DNA from: JAHEDT01 sp963825615
GTDB taxonomy: Bacteria; Desulfobacterota; Desulfuromonadia; Desulfuromonadales; BM103
DNA length: 64,000 bases
Reading direction: 5' to 3'
Assembly: GCA_963825615.1 (NCBI GenBank)
Contig: CAWGTV010000008.1
Span: forward strand, 682,001-746,000
The notes under the pieces are model-generated. The model was not told where the DNA came from. It did not search any database and was given only the letters and a program-made list of their open reading frames with translations. A program made the translations under genes and the position numbers. Within the stretch, counting starts at the first letter, position 1; each line of letters starts with the position of its first letter. Shown here piece after piece: positions 1 through 7,583 of this stretch.

Positions 1-1282
1 CCAGGGCGACCCATGCTTCCGGCAACAATGTGCGAAAATCCTCCTGCGCAAAGTCGGCATGAGCGGCGAGAAAATTCTTAATCACAGCATCCGTCTCAGC
101 TGCGGTGAAGGTGCAGACCGAGTAGAGCAGATGACCGCCCGGGCGCAGCAGCGGCGCAACCTGGGCGAGAATCGTCTGCTGCAGTGCGGCGAGCTCGGTG
201 AGGTCGGCCGGTCGCCGGCTCCAACGGCTCTCCGGGTTGCGGCGCAGGACACCCAGACCGCTGCAGGGAGCGTCGACGAGGATACGGTCGAAACTGTTGT
301 GCTCAAGAAAATCGGGCGCGGCAGTGAGGTCCCAGCAGCGCGCTTCGATCCCGTGACAACCGAGGCGCTCGGCGCCCTGGCGAATCAGTTCCACCCGCTG
401 GGGATGCTTGTCGACCGCCAAAATTCGAGCCTGATTGCCGGTCAGGGCGGCAATATGGGTGGTCTTGCCACCAGGGGCAGCGCAGGCGTCGAGGATTTTG
501 TCACCGGGGCGCGAATCGAGCAGGTGGGCGATCAGCATGCTCGCCTCGTCCTGGACCTGGTACCAGCCGTCGCGGTCTCCGGGCAGCGGCTTCGGCGCAC
601 GCTTCTCGACAATAATCCCCTCGGGGGCGTAACAACAGGGCCGGGCGCAGTGACCTGCTTCGGCCAGCGCGACGAGCAACGTGTCACGATCGGTTTTCAG
701 CGTGTTGACCCGTAAAGACAGGGGGGCCTGACCGGCTAGAGCCTCCGCCAGCGCGCGGGATTCACTGTTCGGGAACTGGCGCAGCAACTCCTTGGCGAGC
801 CAGCTCGGCAGGCTACACACATGCTGAAGATAAGCCCGCAGGTCCTCCGGGGTTGGCCAGGCAATGGCAGCGCGGTCCCGCTCCAGGGAGCGCAGCGTAC
901 CGTTGACCAGGCCGGCAACTCGCCCTAGGCCGACCTGGTGGGCCAGTTCGACAGTGGCATGCACCGCAGCGTGCGCCGGAATGCGATCGAGTTCCAGCAA
1001 CTGGTAGGCACCGAGCCGCAACAGCAACAGGGCGTCAGGCTCAAGCCGCATCAGGGGCTGTCGAGAGAAAAGACCCAGGGCAAAATCGAGGCGACCGCGC
1101 AGGCGCAGCACCCCATAGACCAACTCGGTCAGCAGCCCCCGTTCGCGCGGGTCCATTCCCGGGTTGCGCTCCAGGTAGGCATCCAGCAAGCGGTCAGCAT
1201 AACCGCCCTGCTCGACCCGTTTCAGTATCTCATAAGCACCAAAACGGGCCTCGGCAACCTGGGACGCGTTACTCTTTGGCAT
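1..1282 (-). CDS. rsmB: 16S rRNA (cytosine-967-C5)-methyltransferase RsmB, 3' end outside window
   Basis: Minus-strand reading frame open from the ATG at 1282 (MPKSNASQVAEARFGAYEIL) to the window edge, about 427 codons. The N-terminal part is a NusB-like RNA-binding domain (roughly residues 5-140). The C-terminal part is a Rossmann SAM methyltransferase with the motif I stretch DACAAPGGKTTHIAAL, the motif IV DAPCSGLGVLRRNPE and the catalytic cysteine region YSVCTFTAAE. The family methylates C967 of 16S rRNA. The stop lies beyond position 1. It is the last gene seen of a minus-strand block that starts with def. Only the far C-terminus is missing. Confidence 0.93.
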   Translation of the reverse strand, partial: MPKSNASQVAEARFGAYEILKRVEQGGYADRLLDAYLERNPGMDPRERGLLTELVYGVLRLRGRLDFALGLFSRQPLMRLEPDALLLLRLGAYQLLELDRIPAHAAVHATVELAHQVGLGRVAGLVNGTLRSLERDRAAIAWPTPEDLRAYLQHVCSLPSWLAKELLRQFPNSESRALAEALAGQAPLSLRVNTLKTDRDTLLVALAEAGHCARPCCYAPEGIIVEKRAPKPLPGDRDGWYQVQDEASMLIAHLLDSRPGDKILDACAAPGGKTTHIAALTGNQARILAVDKHPQRVELIRQGAERLGCHGIEARCWDLTAAPDFLEHNSFDRILVDAPCSGLGVLRRNPESRWSRRPADLTELAALQQTILAQVAPLLRPGGHLLYSVCTFTAAETDAVIKNFLAAHADFAQEDFRTLLPEAWVAL

Positions 1283-1310
1283 AGATTTTTACACTCAGCT
1301 ACACGCATTA

Positions 1311-1381
1311 GGGGTCAGGTCTACACATTTCACATTTTTTGCAAAAAAAGCACTTTTTGTGAAATGTGTAGACCTGGCCCC
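1311..1381. repeat. REP-like long palindrome between htpX and rsmB
   Basis: Two 23-nt arms, 1311-1333 (starting GGGGTCAGGTCTACAC) and 1359-1381 (ending GTGTAGACCTGGCCCC), are complementary apart from one mismatch. They are separated by an A/T-rich loop with smaller hairpins. One arm core (GTGAAATGTGTAGACCTG) recurs alone at 57977-57994. The sequence resembles palindromes seen with REP-associated tyrosine (Y1) transposases; that link is from memory of the family and no such transposase is in the window. Confidence 0.7.
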
Positions 1382-1385
1382 TAAG

Positions 1386-1414
1386 AAATAAAAAGGGGCA
1401 AACCGTGCCCCCTT
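1386..1414 (-). terminator. Intrinsic terminator of htpX
   Basis: On the minus strand a GGGGCA/TGCCCC stem (positions 1395-1411) is followed by TTTTTATTT, about 20 nt after the htpX stop. It has the form of a rho-independent terminator and separates htpX from rsmB. Confidence 0.75.
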
Positions 1415-1429
1415 TGATGATACGGCTGT

Positions 1430-2272
1430 TCAGCGCGGCCCGCCGGCCATCGCCTCAAGGCGGCGGATGCGCTCGACCATTGGCGGGTGGGTGGTGAACA
1501 AAGCCGCAACGCCGCCGCCACGCAACGGGTTGACAATGAACATGTGTGCCGTCGCCTCGTTGACTCGGTGCATCGGCATGGCCTGGTTGGCGTTTTCCAG
1601 TTTGCGCAGCGCGTTGGCGAGGGAGAGCGGGTTGCCACACAACAGAGCACCGCCCTTGTCGGCCTCGTACTCGCGGGAACGCGAGATCGCCATCTGGATC
1701 ATCATGGCTGCCATCGGCGCGATGATCGCAAGGGCGATCAGGGCCAGCGGGTTGCTGTCCTCGTCGTCGCGGCCGAAGCCACCGAACATTGCCGACCACT
1801 GGGCCATGTGCGCCAGATAGGTAATCGCCCCGGCGATCGTTGCAGCGATCGAACCGATGAGGATGTCTCGGTGCATGACGTGGCTCATCTCGTGGGCCAT
1901 GACCCCCTTCAACTCGTCCCGCGAGAGGATGTTCACGATCCCCTCGGTGGCGGCAACCACGGCATGCTCTGGGTTGCGCCCAGTGGCAAAGGCGTTGGGC
2001 GTTGACTGCGGCAAGGTGTAGACCTTGGGCATCGTCAGCTGGTTGGTCCGGCAAATCTCGGCAACCACATCGAAGAGCGGGCCGCTGGTCACCTGGCTGC
2101 CGCGATACATCTTGATAACGATCTTGTCAGAAAACCAGTAGGAGCCCAGGTTCATGACGCCGGCCATGACTAGGGCAATCAGCGCTCCCTGCCGGCCACC
2201 GATCATGCCGCCGACCAAAACCAGGGCAAGGGTCAATACCGTCAAGAGAATGATGGTCCGTAAAGTGTTCAT
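1430..2272 (-). CDS. htpX: Zinc metalloprotease HtpX (M48)
   Basis: 280 aa, the usual length of HtpX, an inner-membrane protease that degrades misfolded membrane proteins. N-terminal hydrophobic helices at residues 7-25 and 28-46. The zinc site HEMSH lies at 127-131, within MAHEMSHVMHRDI, and the third ligand is in SREYEADKGGAL near E203. A further membrane region (about 137-195) sits between these motifs, as in the family. The second site residue is Met rather than the more common Leu (HELSH), which still fits HExxH. It lies 116 nt after fmt and ends in its own terminator. Confidence 0.95.
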   Translation of the reverse strand: MNTLRTIILLTVLTLALVLVGGMIGGRQGALIALVMAGVMNLGSYWFSDKIVIKMYRGSQVTSGPLFDVVAEICRTNQLTMPKVYTLPQSTPNAFATGRNPEHAVVAATEGIVNILSRDELKGVMAHEMSHVMHRDILIGSIAATIAGAITYLAHMAQWSAMFGGFGRDDEDSNPLALIALAIIAPMAAMMIQMAISRSREYEADKGGALLCGNPLSLANALRKLENANQAMPMHRVNEATAHMFIVNPLRGGGVAALFTTHPPMVERIRRLEAMAGGPR

Positions 2273-2387
2273 TGTTTTGCGAGGCCTTTGTCCATAAAAA
2301 GTGAGCTAACGTCTGTGTCATTTCCCATGGGACACAGTTTAGTCATGAATTTCTTGAAATCAAGGGATGACCGTCGAGTTGCAGCGC

Positions 2388-3329
2388 CTATTCCAGTACG
2401 GTGCCCGGCTCAAGACGGCAGCCGCGCAGGAATTCGGCGGCGGGCAGGCGTTTGCGTCCGGCGAGCTGCAGCTCTCTCACCAGCAGGATGCCATTGCCGC
2501 AGGCAATGCGCACGCCACTTTTATCGGCCGAGACCACGCTGCCAGGGGGCCCGCCTATGCCCGCTTCCGGGGCGGTACCAGCCAGTTTGAGCAGTTCACC
2601 GTTGAGACTGGCGTAGGCTCCCGGCCAGGGGTCGAGACCGCGCACCTGGTTGTGGATATCTGCTGCCATTCGGTTCCAGTCGATGCAGCCGTCTTCCTTT
2701 TTCATCATCGGTGCATAGGTGCTCAGGGAGTCGTCTTGGGGGGTGTGATGCAGGGAGCCGGCACACAGCTGCTGCAGCGTCTCCTCCATGGTCGCGCGGC
2801 CAAGGGCAGCCAACCGGTCGTGCAGCTGTCCGGCGGTCTCGTAGGGGCCGATCGCTAGGGTTTTCTTGACGAGCATGTCGCCGGTATCGAGTCCGACGTC
2901 CATGTACATGGTGGTGATGCCGGTCTCGGTTTCGCCGTTGATGATCGCCTGGTTGATCGGCGCCGCGCCACGGTACTTGGGCAGCAACGAGGCGTGGACG
3001 TTGATGCAGCCGTAGCGGGGGATGTCGAGTACGCTCTTCGGCAGGATCTGGCCGTAGGCGACCACCACGATCAGGTCCGGGGCTAATGCAACCAGTTCGG
3101 CTACCGCCTCGGGCTGGCGCAGCTTGAGCGGCTGGAATAATGGGATGCCGTACTTTTTGGCCAGCTCCTTGACCGGCGGCACCGCCAGCTGTTTACCACG
3201 CCCCTTGGGACGGTCAGGCTGGGTGAAGACCCCGACTAGGTTGCAGCCAGCATCAATTAAGCCCTGCAGAGTCTGCAGGGCGAAATCCGGAGTCCCCATG
3301 AAAACGGTACGCAAATCCTTTGGCTGCAT
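2388..3329 (-). CDS. fmt: Methionyl-tRNA formyltransferase
   Basis: 313 aa. Transfers a formyl group from 10-formyl-THF to initiator Met-tRNA. The N-terminal catalytic domain has the start RTVFMGTPDFA, the catalytic signature NVHASLLPKYRGAAPI and the D of DVGLDTGDM. A C-terminal OB-like tRNA-binding domain follows (about 210-313). The start at 3329 is preferred over upstream codons because its ATG overlaps the def stop by one base (TAATG), giving translational coupling. The def-fmt pair is the common bacterial order and joins the formyl-adding and formyl-removing steps. Confidence 0.97.
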   Translation of the reverse strand: MQPKDLRTVFMGTPDFALQTLQGLIDAGCNLVGVFTQPDRPKGRGKQLAVPPVKELAKKYGIPLFQPLKLRQPEAVAELVALAPDLIVVVAYGQILPKSVLDIPRYGCINVHASLLPKYRGAAPINQAIINGETETGITTMYMDVGLDTGDMLVKKTLAIGPYETAGQLHDRLAALGRATMEETLQQLCAGSLHHTPQDDSLSTYAPMMKKEDGCIDWNRMAADIHNQVRGLDPWPGAYASLNGELLKLAGTAPEAGIGGPPGSVVSADKSGVRIACGNGILLVRELQLAGRKRLPAAEFLRGCRLEPGTVLE

Positions 3330-3847
3330 TACATCTGCTCCGTCATGTGTTCCTCGATCTTCTTCCACTTCTTGCGGAAGATGCTGCGCTTGAGCGGCGA
3401 GAGGTGGTCGACGAAGAGGATGCCATCAAGATGGTCGATCTCGTGCTGGCAGGCGATCGCCGTCAGCCCCCCGGCCTCGACGACGTGGGTCTGGGCATCG
3501 AGATCCTGGAAGCGGACCTTGACCACGGCGCTACGGTCGACCTTGGCATAGTATTCCGGCACCGAAAGGCAGCCCTCTTCTTCGCAGCTCTCCCCTTCGC
3601 GGGCGATGATCTCTGGGTTGACCAAAATCAGCAGATGGGCTTCTTCGTCCCGTGCCGAGCAGTCGATCACGGCTAGGCGCTTGCTGACGCCGACCTGCGG
3701 CGCGGCTAAGCCGACGCCCGGTGCGGCATACATGGTTTCCGCCATGTCGTGTGCCAGCTGGCGCAGCGACTCGTCGAACTCGGCGACCGGCACGGCGACC
3801 TTTTTAAGGACCGGGTCGGGGTAGTGACGTATCTTCAGTAAAGCCAT
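3329..3847 (-). CDS. def: Peptide deformylase
   Basis: 172 aa, standard length. Removes the formyl group from nascent chains. All three family motifs are present: GVGLAAPQ (44-51), EEGCLSVP with metal ligand Cys93, and QHEIDHLDG with His135, Glu136 and His139. It is the first gene of the minus-strand def-fmt block, and the stop shares one base with the fmt start. The upstream 3848-4693 region is AT-rich and should hold its promoter. Confidence 0.97.
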   Translation of the reverse strand: MALLKIRHYPDPVLKKVAVPVAEFDESLRQLAHDMAETMYAAPGVGLAAPQVGVSKRLAVIDCSARDEEAHLLILVNPEIIAREGESCEEEGCLSVPEYYAKVDRSAVVKVRFQDLDAQTHVVEAGGLTAIACQHEIDHLDGILFVDHLSPLKRSIFRKKWKKIEEHMTEQM

Positions 3848-4693
3848 CGTCTTATCCTTTAAAGCTGTAAGGGTCCGGCTGCTGCAAGGCAGGCAGGCCT
3901 TGATGTTCTTGATATTTCAATGATAGATGGGGATTTCGGTGCAAGTCAACCTTCGCTTTCCATTGTTTGGCTTAACTTGAAATAGTAGTATGATCCCTTC
4001 GCTTTTCTGCAGGTCTGCTCTTCTCGGAAGAAGGATAATTAGCGAAATACAATTAGACAATACTTGCACTGATTAATACGGTTCATGCGAGACAATACTA
4101 TGCAATTATTCTTTAGTTTTCTGTTGTTTTTTAGATCAAATCTCCTCTTTAAAATGTGACAATCTGGCAGCCTGCGATGATGTTGTCGATTTTTTAGCAC
4201 CCCTTTTAGTTATGCATCCCTGCACCCAGATGATAATTGGAAATGAATTTTTATGAATTTGAGAGTTGAAAGTCTTCAGATGATAATCATTCTTTTTAAA
4301 CATGAAAATCAGTAACACCCTAATGCCTACCAGTGTGCGAGATTTTTGTCGAATAGACTTACATCCCAATACTTCCAACATACTGCCTGAGTGACACCTG
4401 CCAACACGCTGGATTTTAGAGTGATTTTTCCAAACTGGGACGATATATTTACAAATTTTTAAGCTGTAGCTTCTTGGACTATTAAATTCAAGAACATGGA
4501 AAGAGTTTTAGTCAAAATACTTTACCCCCCACCGAGTCTTTGTCTTAGCATAAATCTCATTTTTATTTTTAGTTGGTTGCAATGACGGCACCGTTATTGC
4601 TTCCTATAATTGGTAAGGGACAAAAATCGATTGTTCTGAATAATACTTGTATACAAACATAATTGATCGCGCTTTCTTGCAAGGATTTTAAAA
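3848..4693. other. AT-rich intergenic region, no supported gene
   Basis: About 850 bp between the divergent def and the PEP-CTERM-like gene. Base composition is clearly more AT-rich than the core genes on its left. A minus-strand open frame at 4136-4381 (81 codons) has no clear ribosome binding site and no recognisable motifs, so it is not called. No tRNA-like or riboswitch-like structure was recognised. Confidence 0.6.
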
Positions 4694-5047
4694 ATGAACA
4701 TCATCAAATTGAGCTTAAATACTTTGTTGATTCTGTCGATTGTCCTCCTCATACTGGTTTACACCAGAGCCGCCGATGCCACTGTAATTATGGGAGACTC
4801 AGCCTTGGCCCGTGGCTCCGGTCTCTCCCCACTCGAAATCGGGTTCGGAAAGGGACCTCTTGGCAAAACCCCTAGCAACTCAGAACCTGATTCCCATAGA
4901 GTTATTGATAATACAGGAGGGCCCTTCAGCTTAATGGAGATGCTAAGTCTTAATGTTACGGCACCTTTCCCCGAGCTTTCAAGTGTGCTCCTTCTCGGCA
5001 TTGGACTGGCCGGTTCAGTCTACTTGTATCGCCGGAAGCGGGAGTAG
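4694..5047 (+). CDS. Small secreted protein with PEP-CTERM-like C-terminal anchor
   Basis: 117 aa, no known catalytic domain. An N-terminal signal peptide (about residues 1-29, hydrophobic LLILSIVLLILVY) is followed by about 65 polar residues. The end has the three-part layout of an exosortase sorting signal: FPELSS (in the place of VPEP), a hydrophobic helix LLLGIGLAGSVYLY, and a basic tail RRKRE. The match is imperfect because PEP is replaced by PEL. AAGGA at 4681-4685 stands before the ATG. No exosortase is in the window. Alternative: a small membrane protein unrelated to that system. Confidence 0.65.
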   Translation: MNIIKLSLNTLLILSIVLLILVYTRAADATVIMGDSALARGSGLSPLEIGFGKGPLGKTPSNSEPDSHRVIDNTGGPFSLMEMLSLNVTAPFPELSSVLLLGIGLAGSVYLYRRKRE

Positions 5048-5388
5048 TGGTAGGGATTTTCGACAACATTTCCAGGGCAAAGTCATTTTATGTCCTGCCT
5101 TTCAAATCCAGTCGCTATTAATTCTCCATCCCAGAACTCACGACAGTCAGGACGGATTAAAGGTGGGGGCAGATTCTTGGATTGCAGGACTTTCAGGATT
5201 GCCAAGAAATTTGTCGAAATATTTACAGAGGCAGAAATTGATATAGAGTATATAGATCTAAATCATATATTTCATGTAGTTAGGCATAATGTTGCGGTAT
5301 CTGTATATACTAAATATTTAGTTTGAATGTACAAAATGAGGCGAGGATGAGAAAAATTAAGTGAATATTGTACAAAGGGGGGCAAGTT
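5048..5388. other. Intergenic region, nothing recognised
   Basis: About 340 bp between the PEP-CTERM-like gene and the glucosaminidase gene. A 78-codon open frame at 5090-5326 has no good ribosome binding site and no family resemblance, so it is not called. The last 150 bp are strongly AT-rich and probably carry the promoter for the next gene. Confidence 0.5.
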
Positions 5389-6390
5389 GTGATAGCGGAA
5401 ACGGTGCGTTTGACGGTGGCAATATTCTCAATCGTCGGCCTTCTCGGGTTTCATTCTACCTCCTACAGCGCTGAGGATATGGTAGCACCCGCTCCGGCGA
5501 TCGTCACGGACCGCCCGGTCAAGCGCTTCGAGTTCAGCTCTAGATCCCAGCTCGAGCAGCTCATTAACGACCTCAACTACAAACCGGAGGATTGGCAGAC
5601 CGGCCACCGAGAGGTGCCTAGACTGTACATTACCAACATTCCTCGGCACTGGCGTGACAAAAGCTCCACAGAACTCGATGTAGTGACTAAGAAGCAAGTT
5701 TTCTTCCAATTCATTGGCCCCCTGATTCTTCTTTCTAACGAGCTTATTCAGGCTAATCGGGATCGAGTTGCCTCTATTATTGGAGCGTTGCGAGCAGGGA
5801 CATCGGTTGGCGACGAGGACCAAACCTTTCTGTGCAAGATAGCTGAAGAGTACAATGTGTCCGTATATAAGACCGTCCTTACTGATCTCTCACTTCAGGA
5901 TAAACTGCTCCGTCGTGTCGATACCGTGCCACCATCCCTCGTGCTGGCACAAGCTGCCGAAGAGAGCGGTTGGGGAACCTCCCGATTTGCTGTCGAGGGC
6001 AATGCGCTGTTCGGCATGTGGACTTGGGGTGGCGAGGGCATCACACCGTTGAAGCAGCGCTCCGGGCTAGGCAACTACAAGATAGCTGCCTACAAAACGC
6101 CATTGCAATCGGTTATAGCCTATATGCACAATCTTAACACCCATCAAGCATACAAGAAGCTACGAGCACGGCGGGCTGAGCTGCGCAAAGCCGCTGCCAA
6201 GGTGACCGGATGGGATCTCGCTAGCACGTTAATAAAGTATTCCGAGCGAGGTCAGGCGTATGTAGACTCGCTACGGACCCTGATAAAGGTAAACATGCTC
6301 CAGCCGGCTGACGACGCCTTCCTCGGCGATGGGCCCACAATCCTGCTCATTCCGGTTGGGGAAGGTGCCAACAGAATGGCAAGTAGCTAG
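5389..6390 (+). CDS. Bax-type glucosaminidase-domain protein (GH73-like)
   Basis: About 333 aa with an N-terminal signal peptide or membrane anchor. The C-terminal half matches the Bax/mannosyl-glycoprotein endo-beta-N-acetylglucosaminidase family of peptidoglycan hydrolases: the active-site glutamate region LAQAAEESGWGTSRFA, then NALFGMWTWGG and the YKTPLQSVIAYMHNLNTH segment. A GTG start at 5389 is chosen because AAAGGGGGG (5374-5382) sits about 6 nt before it; an upstream TTG at 5368 lacks a site. The N-terminal about 120 residues have no clear match. It probably acts in the periplasm on cell-wall glycan. The gene is followed at 40 bp by a family A repeat/terminator. Confidence 0.85.
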   Translation: MIAETVRLTVAIFSIVGLLGFHSTSYSAEDMVAPAPAIVTDRPVKRFEFSSRSQLEQLINDLNYKPEDWQTGHREVPRLYITNIPRHWRDKSSTELDVVTKKQVFFQFIGPLILLSNELIQANRDRVASIIGALRAGTSVGDEDQTFLCKIAEEYNVSVYKTVLTDLSLQDKLLRRVDTVPPSLVLAQAAEESGWGTSRFAVEGNALFGMWTWGGEGITPLKQRSGLGNYKIAAYKTPLQSVIAYMHNLNTHQAYKKLRARRAELRKAAAKVTGWDLASTLIKYSERGQAYVDSLRTLIKVNMLQPADDAFLGDGPTILLIPVGEGANRMASS

Positions 6391-6430
6391 AATCTAGCCG
6401 TGAGGATGTAGAAAATCCACCGTCCTATCA

Positions 6431-6538
6431 GACACGACTGATGAGACGAAATCGGGGTATTGTTGATTGAGCAATTAAAACGCTCATTAACAAAAAATTA
6501 TGGCCACCTAGGATCATCTCCGGGTGGCCATTTTCTCG
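6431..6538 (+). repeat. Family A element, copy 1, with terminator hairpin
   Basis: 5' box (CACGACTGATGAGACGAAAT, then TATTGTTGATT), hairpin 1 GAGC/GCTC, then TTAAC, then hairpin 2 TGGCCACC (6501-6508)/GGTGGCCA (6523-6530) followed by TTTTCT. It begins 41 bp after the glucosaminidase stop and faces a convergent minus-strand gene ending at 6642, so it may end transcription from both sides. Confidence 0.75.
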
Positions 6539-6641
6539 TAGGTCAGGGGAAATAAGACCGGGCTCTTTAGGTTATGTTTCGGAGCCGTTAAACAGATTCT
6601 GTTCCGTTCTACCTGCCAGCTCTTAAAAGTGGCTCCTTGGC

Positions 6642-7067
6642 TCAGGCCCCCGACTCTAAAGATTCATTCATCATCGTTGCGGCTAAGAGACTTTTCCGCA
6701 ACGCACCTTTTTGTGGCTGAGATATGGTTTTGAGTTGCTTTAACTCAAGCTCGCTGAGTTTTATTTTTGAACTGAATGATAATGCGCCAAGCTTGTGTAA
6801 CAAGCCCCCAGAGCTTTCAATCACAAGATAAACGAAGCCGGTATATTTTTCAGGCAAATCGAGTTCATCAAGAAATAGCGGCATTAGTAGTACTGCGTCT
6901 TTGTAAATATTCTTGTCAGCGATAACCGGTTTTATTAAAGCACCCGTAAAAAACTGGAGTTCATGCGCAACGCCAAACGGATCAATATTATCCTGAAACA
7001 TTTGCTGGATAAGAGGAGCTAAACACTCCGCGTTGAACCGTGAAAACTTAGGATTATGTCCTCTCAT
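6642..7067 (-). CDS. Hypothetical protein
   Basis: 141 aa, not recognised. Mixed alpha/beta composition without signal peptide or membrane segment. The first 20 residues are basic (MRGHNPKFSRFN), and a Lys/Leu-rich helical tail (KIKLSELELKQLKTI) precedes the end. The gene is AT-rich like its surroundings and converges on the glucosaminidase gene across a family A element. No function is proposed. Confidence 0.55.
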   Translation of the reverse strand: MRGHNPKFSRFNAECLAPLIQQMFQDNIDPFGVAHELQFFTGALIKPVIADKNIYKDAVLLMPLFLDELDLPEKYTGFVYLVIESSGGLLHKLGALSFSSKIKLSELELKQLKTISQPQKGALRKSLLAATMMNESLESGA

Positions 7068-7490
7068 GGTGGCATTCTAGCTTTACGATTTAAGTATTGT
7101 CAATAGACAAAACGCTATATATAGGACAGAAGTAATAAACTTGAACAACATATTGTGTTTATTCTTTCACATTAATGGCATAACCTTGCAACCTGTCTTT
7201 AAACTATCAATCCTCAATCTTCGGACTGGGAGCTTTCCTGTTTGTCACCATCGATCAAATACGAAAGCCCTCGATTTTGGACCGGCCGAGAAGCCCCTGA
7301 AACAATTCCCATAAATTATCTTGCAACCCATTCCTACAATACCTAGGGATAATTAGAAGTTTTAGGGCCCATTCAGAGTTATTAGATTTGTCTTAGTTGA
7401 GGACCCAGGCTAGACTCGAAGAAAACATTTAACCCAAAAATTGATAAATGGATTGATCCCCTAGATTGCTCTTTCGAGGATCGCACACAC
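7068..7490. other. Intergenic region with a weak family B hairpin
   Basis: No supported gene. At 7261-7299 a sequence beginning GAAAGCCCTCGATTTT and ending with a GAAGCCCC run resembles the family B hairpins found further right, but its stem is poor. TGGCATAACCTTGCA near 7177 resembles a sigma-54 site but the spacing is one base short. Confidence 0.45.
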
Positions 7491-7562
7491 CTTGAAGCTT
7501 GCAACGTAGCGTGCTAAAGTGCATAAGTATCTATATAGCCGGGGTTATCCCGGCTTTTTCTT
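7491..7562 (+). ncRNA. Candidate short transcript ending in a strong terminator
   Basis: A box CTTGAAGCTTGCAACGTAGC at 7491-7510 resembles the promoter-proximal sequence of the response regulator gene (19302-19320). It is followed by about 30 nt and a rho-independent terminator: AGCCGGG (7537-7543)/CCCGGCT (7549-7555) with TTTTT. The terminator lies only about 20 nt before the next ATG. It could be a small RNA or an attenuated leader of the U32 operon. No known riboswitch was recognised. Confidence 0.4.
7537..7562 (+). terminator. Rho-independent terminator just upstream of the U32 gene
   Basis: A perfect 7-bp GC-rich stem with a 5-nt loop and a T tract. Position directly before a coding region, rather than after one, is unusual and suggests attenuation or a small upstream transcript. 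Confidence 0.75.
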
Positions 7563-7583
7563 TCGGACAAACAAACTAATAAA

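Noticed and set aside
59..715. 218-codon plus-strand frame at the left edge.
   Set aside because: Antisense shadow of rsmB, whose motifs are clear on the minus strand.
1393..1412. GGGGCAAACC resembles part of the c-di-GMP riboswitch core.
   Set aside because: It is simply one arm of the htpX terminator; the rest of the riboswitch is absent.
4136..4381. Minus-strand open frame of 81 codons.
   Set aside because: No ribosome binding site, no motif, AT-rich chance frame.
5090..5326. Plus-strand open frame of 78 codons after the PEP-CTERM-like gene.
   Set aside because: No clear ribosome binding site and no recognisable domain; composition like the surrounding non-coding DNA.
6438..6453. CTGATGAGACGAAAT in family A copy 1 looks like the conserved core of a hammerhead ribozyme.
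   Set aside because: There is no room for stem II between CTGATGA and GAAA, and the other copies lack the CTGATGA part, so the match is probably chance.
7176..7191. TGGCATAACCTTGCA as a sigma-54 promoter.
   Set aside because: The GG-to-GC distance is one base shorter than required.
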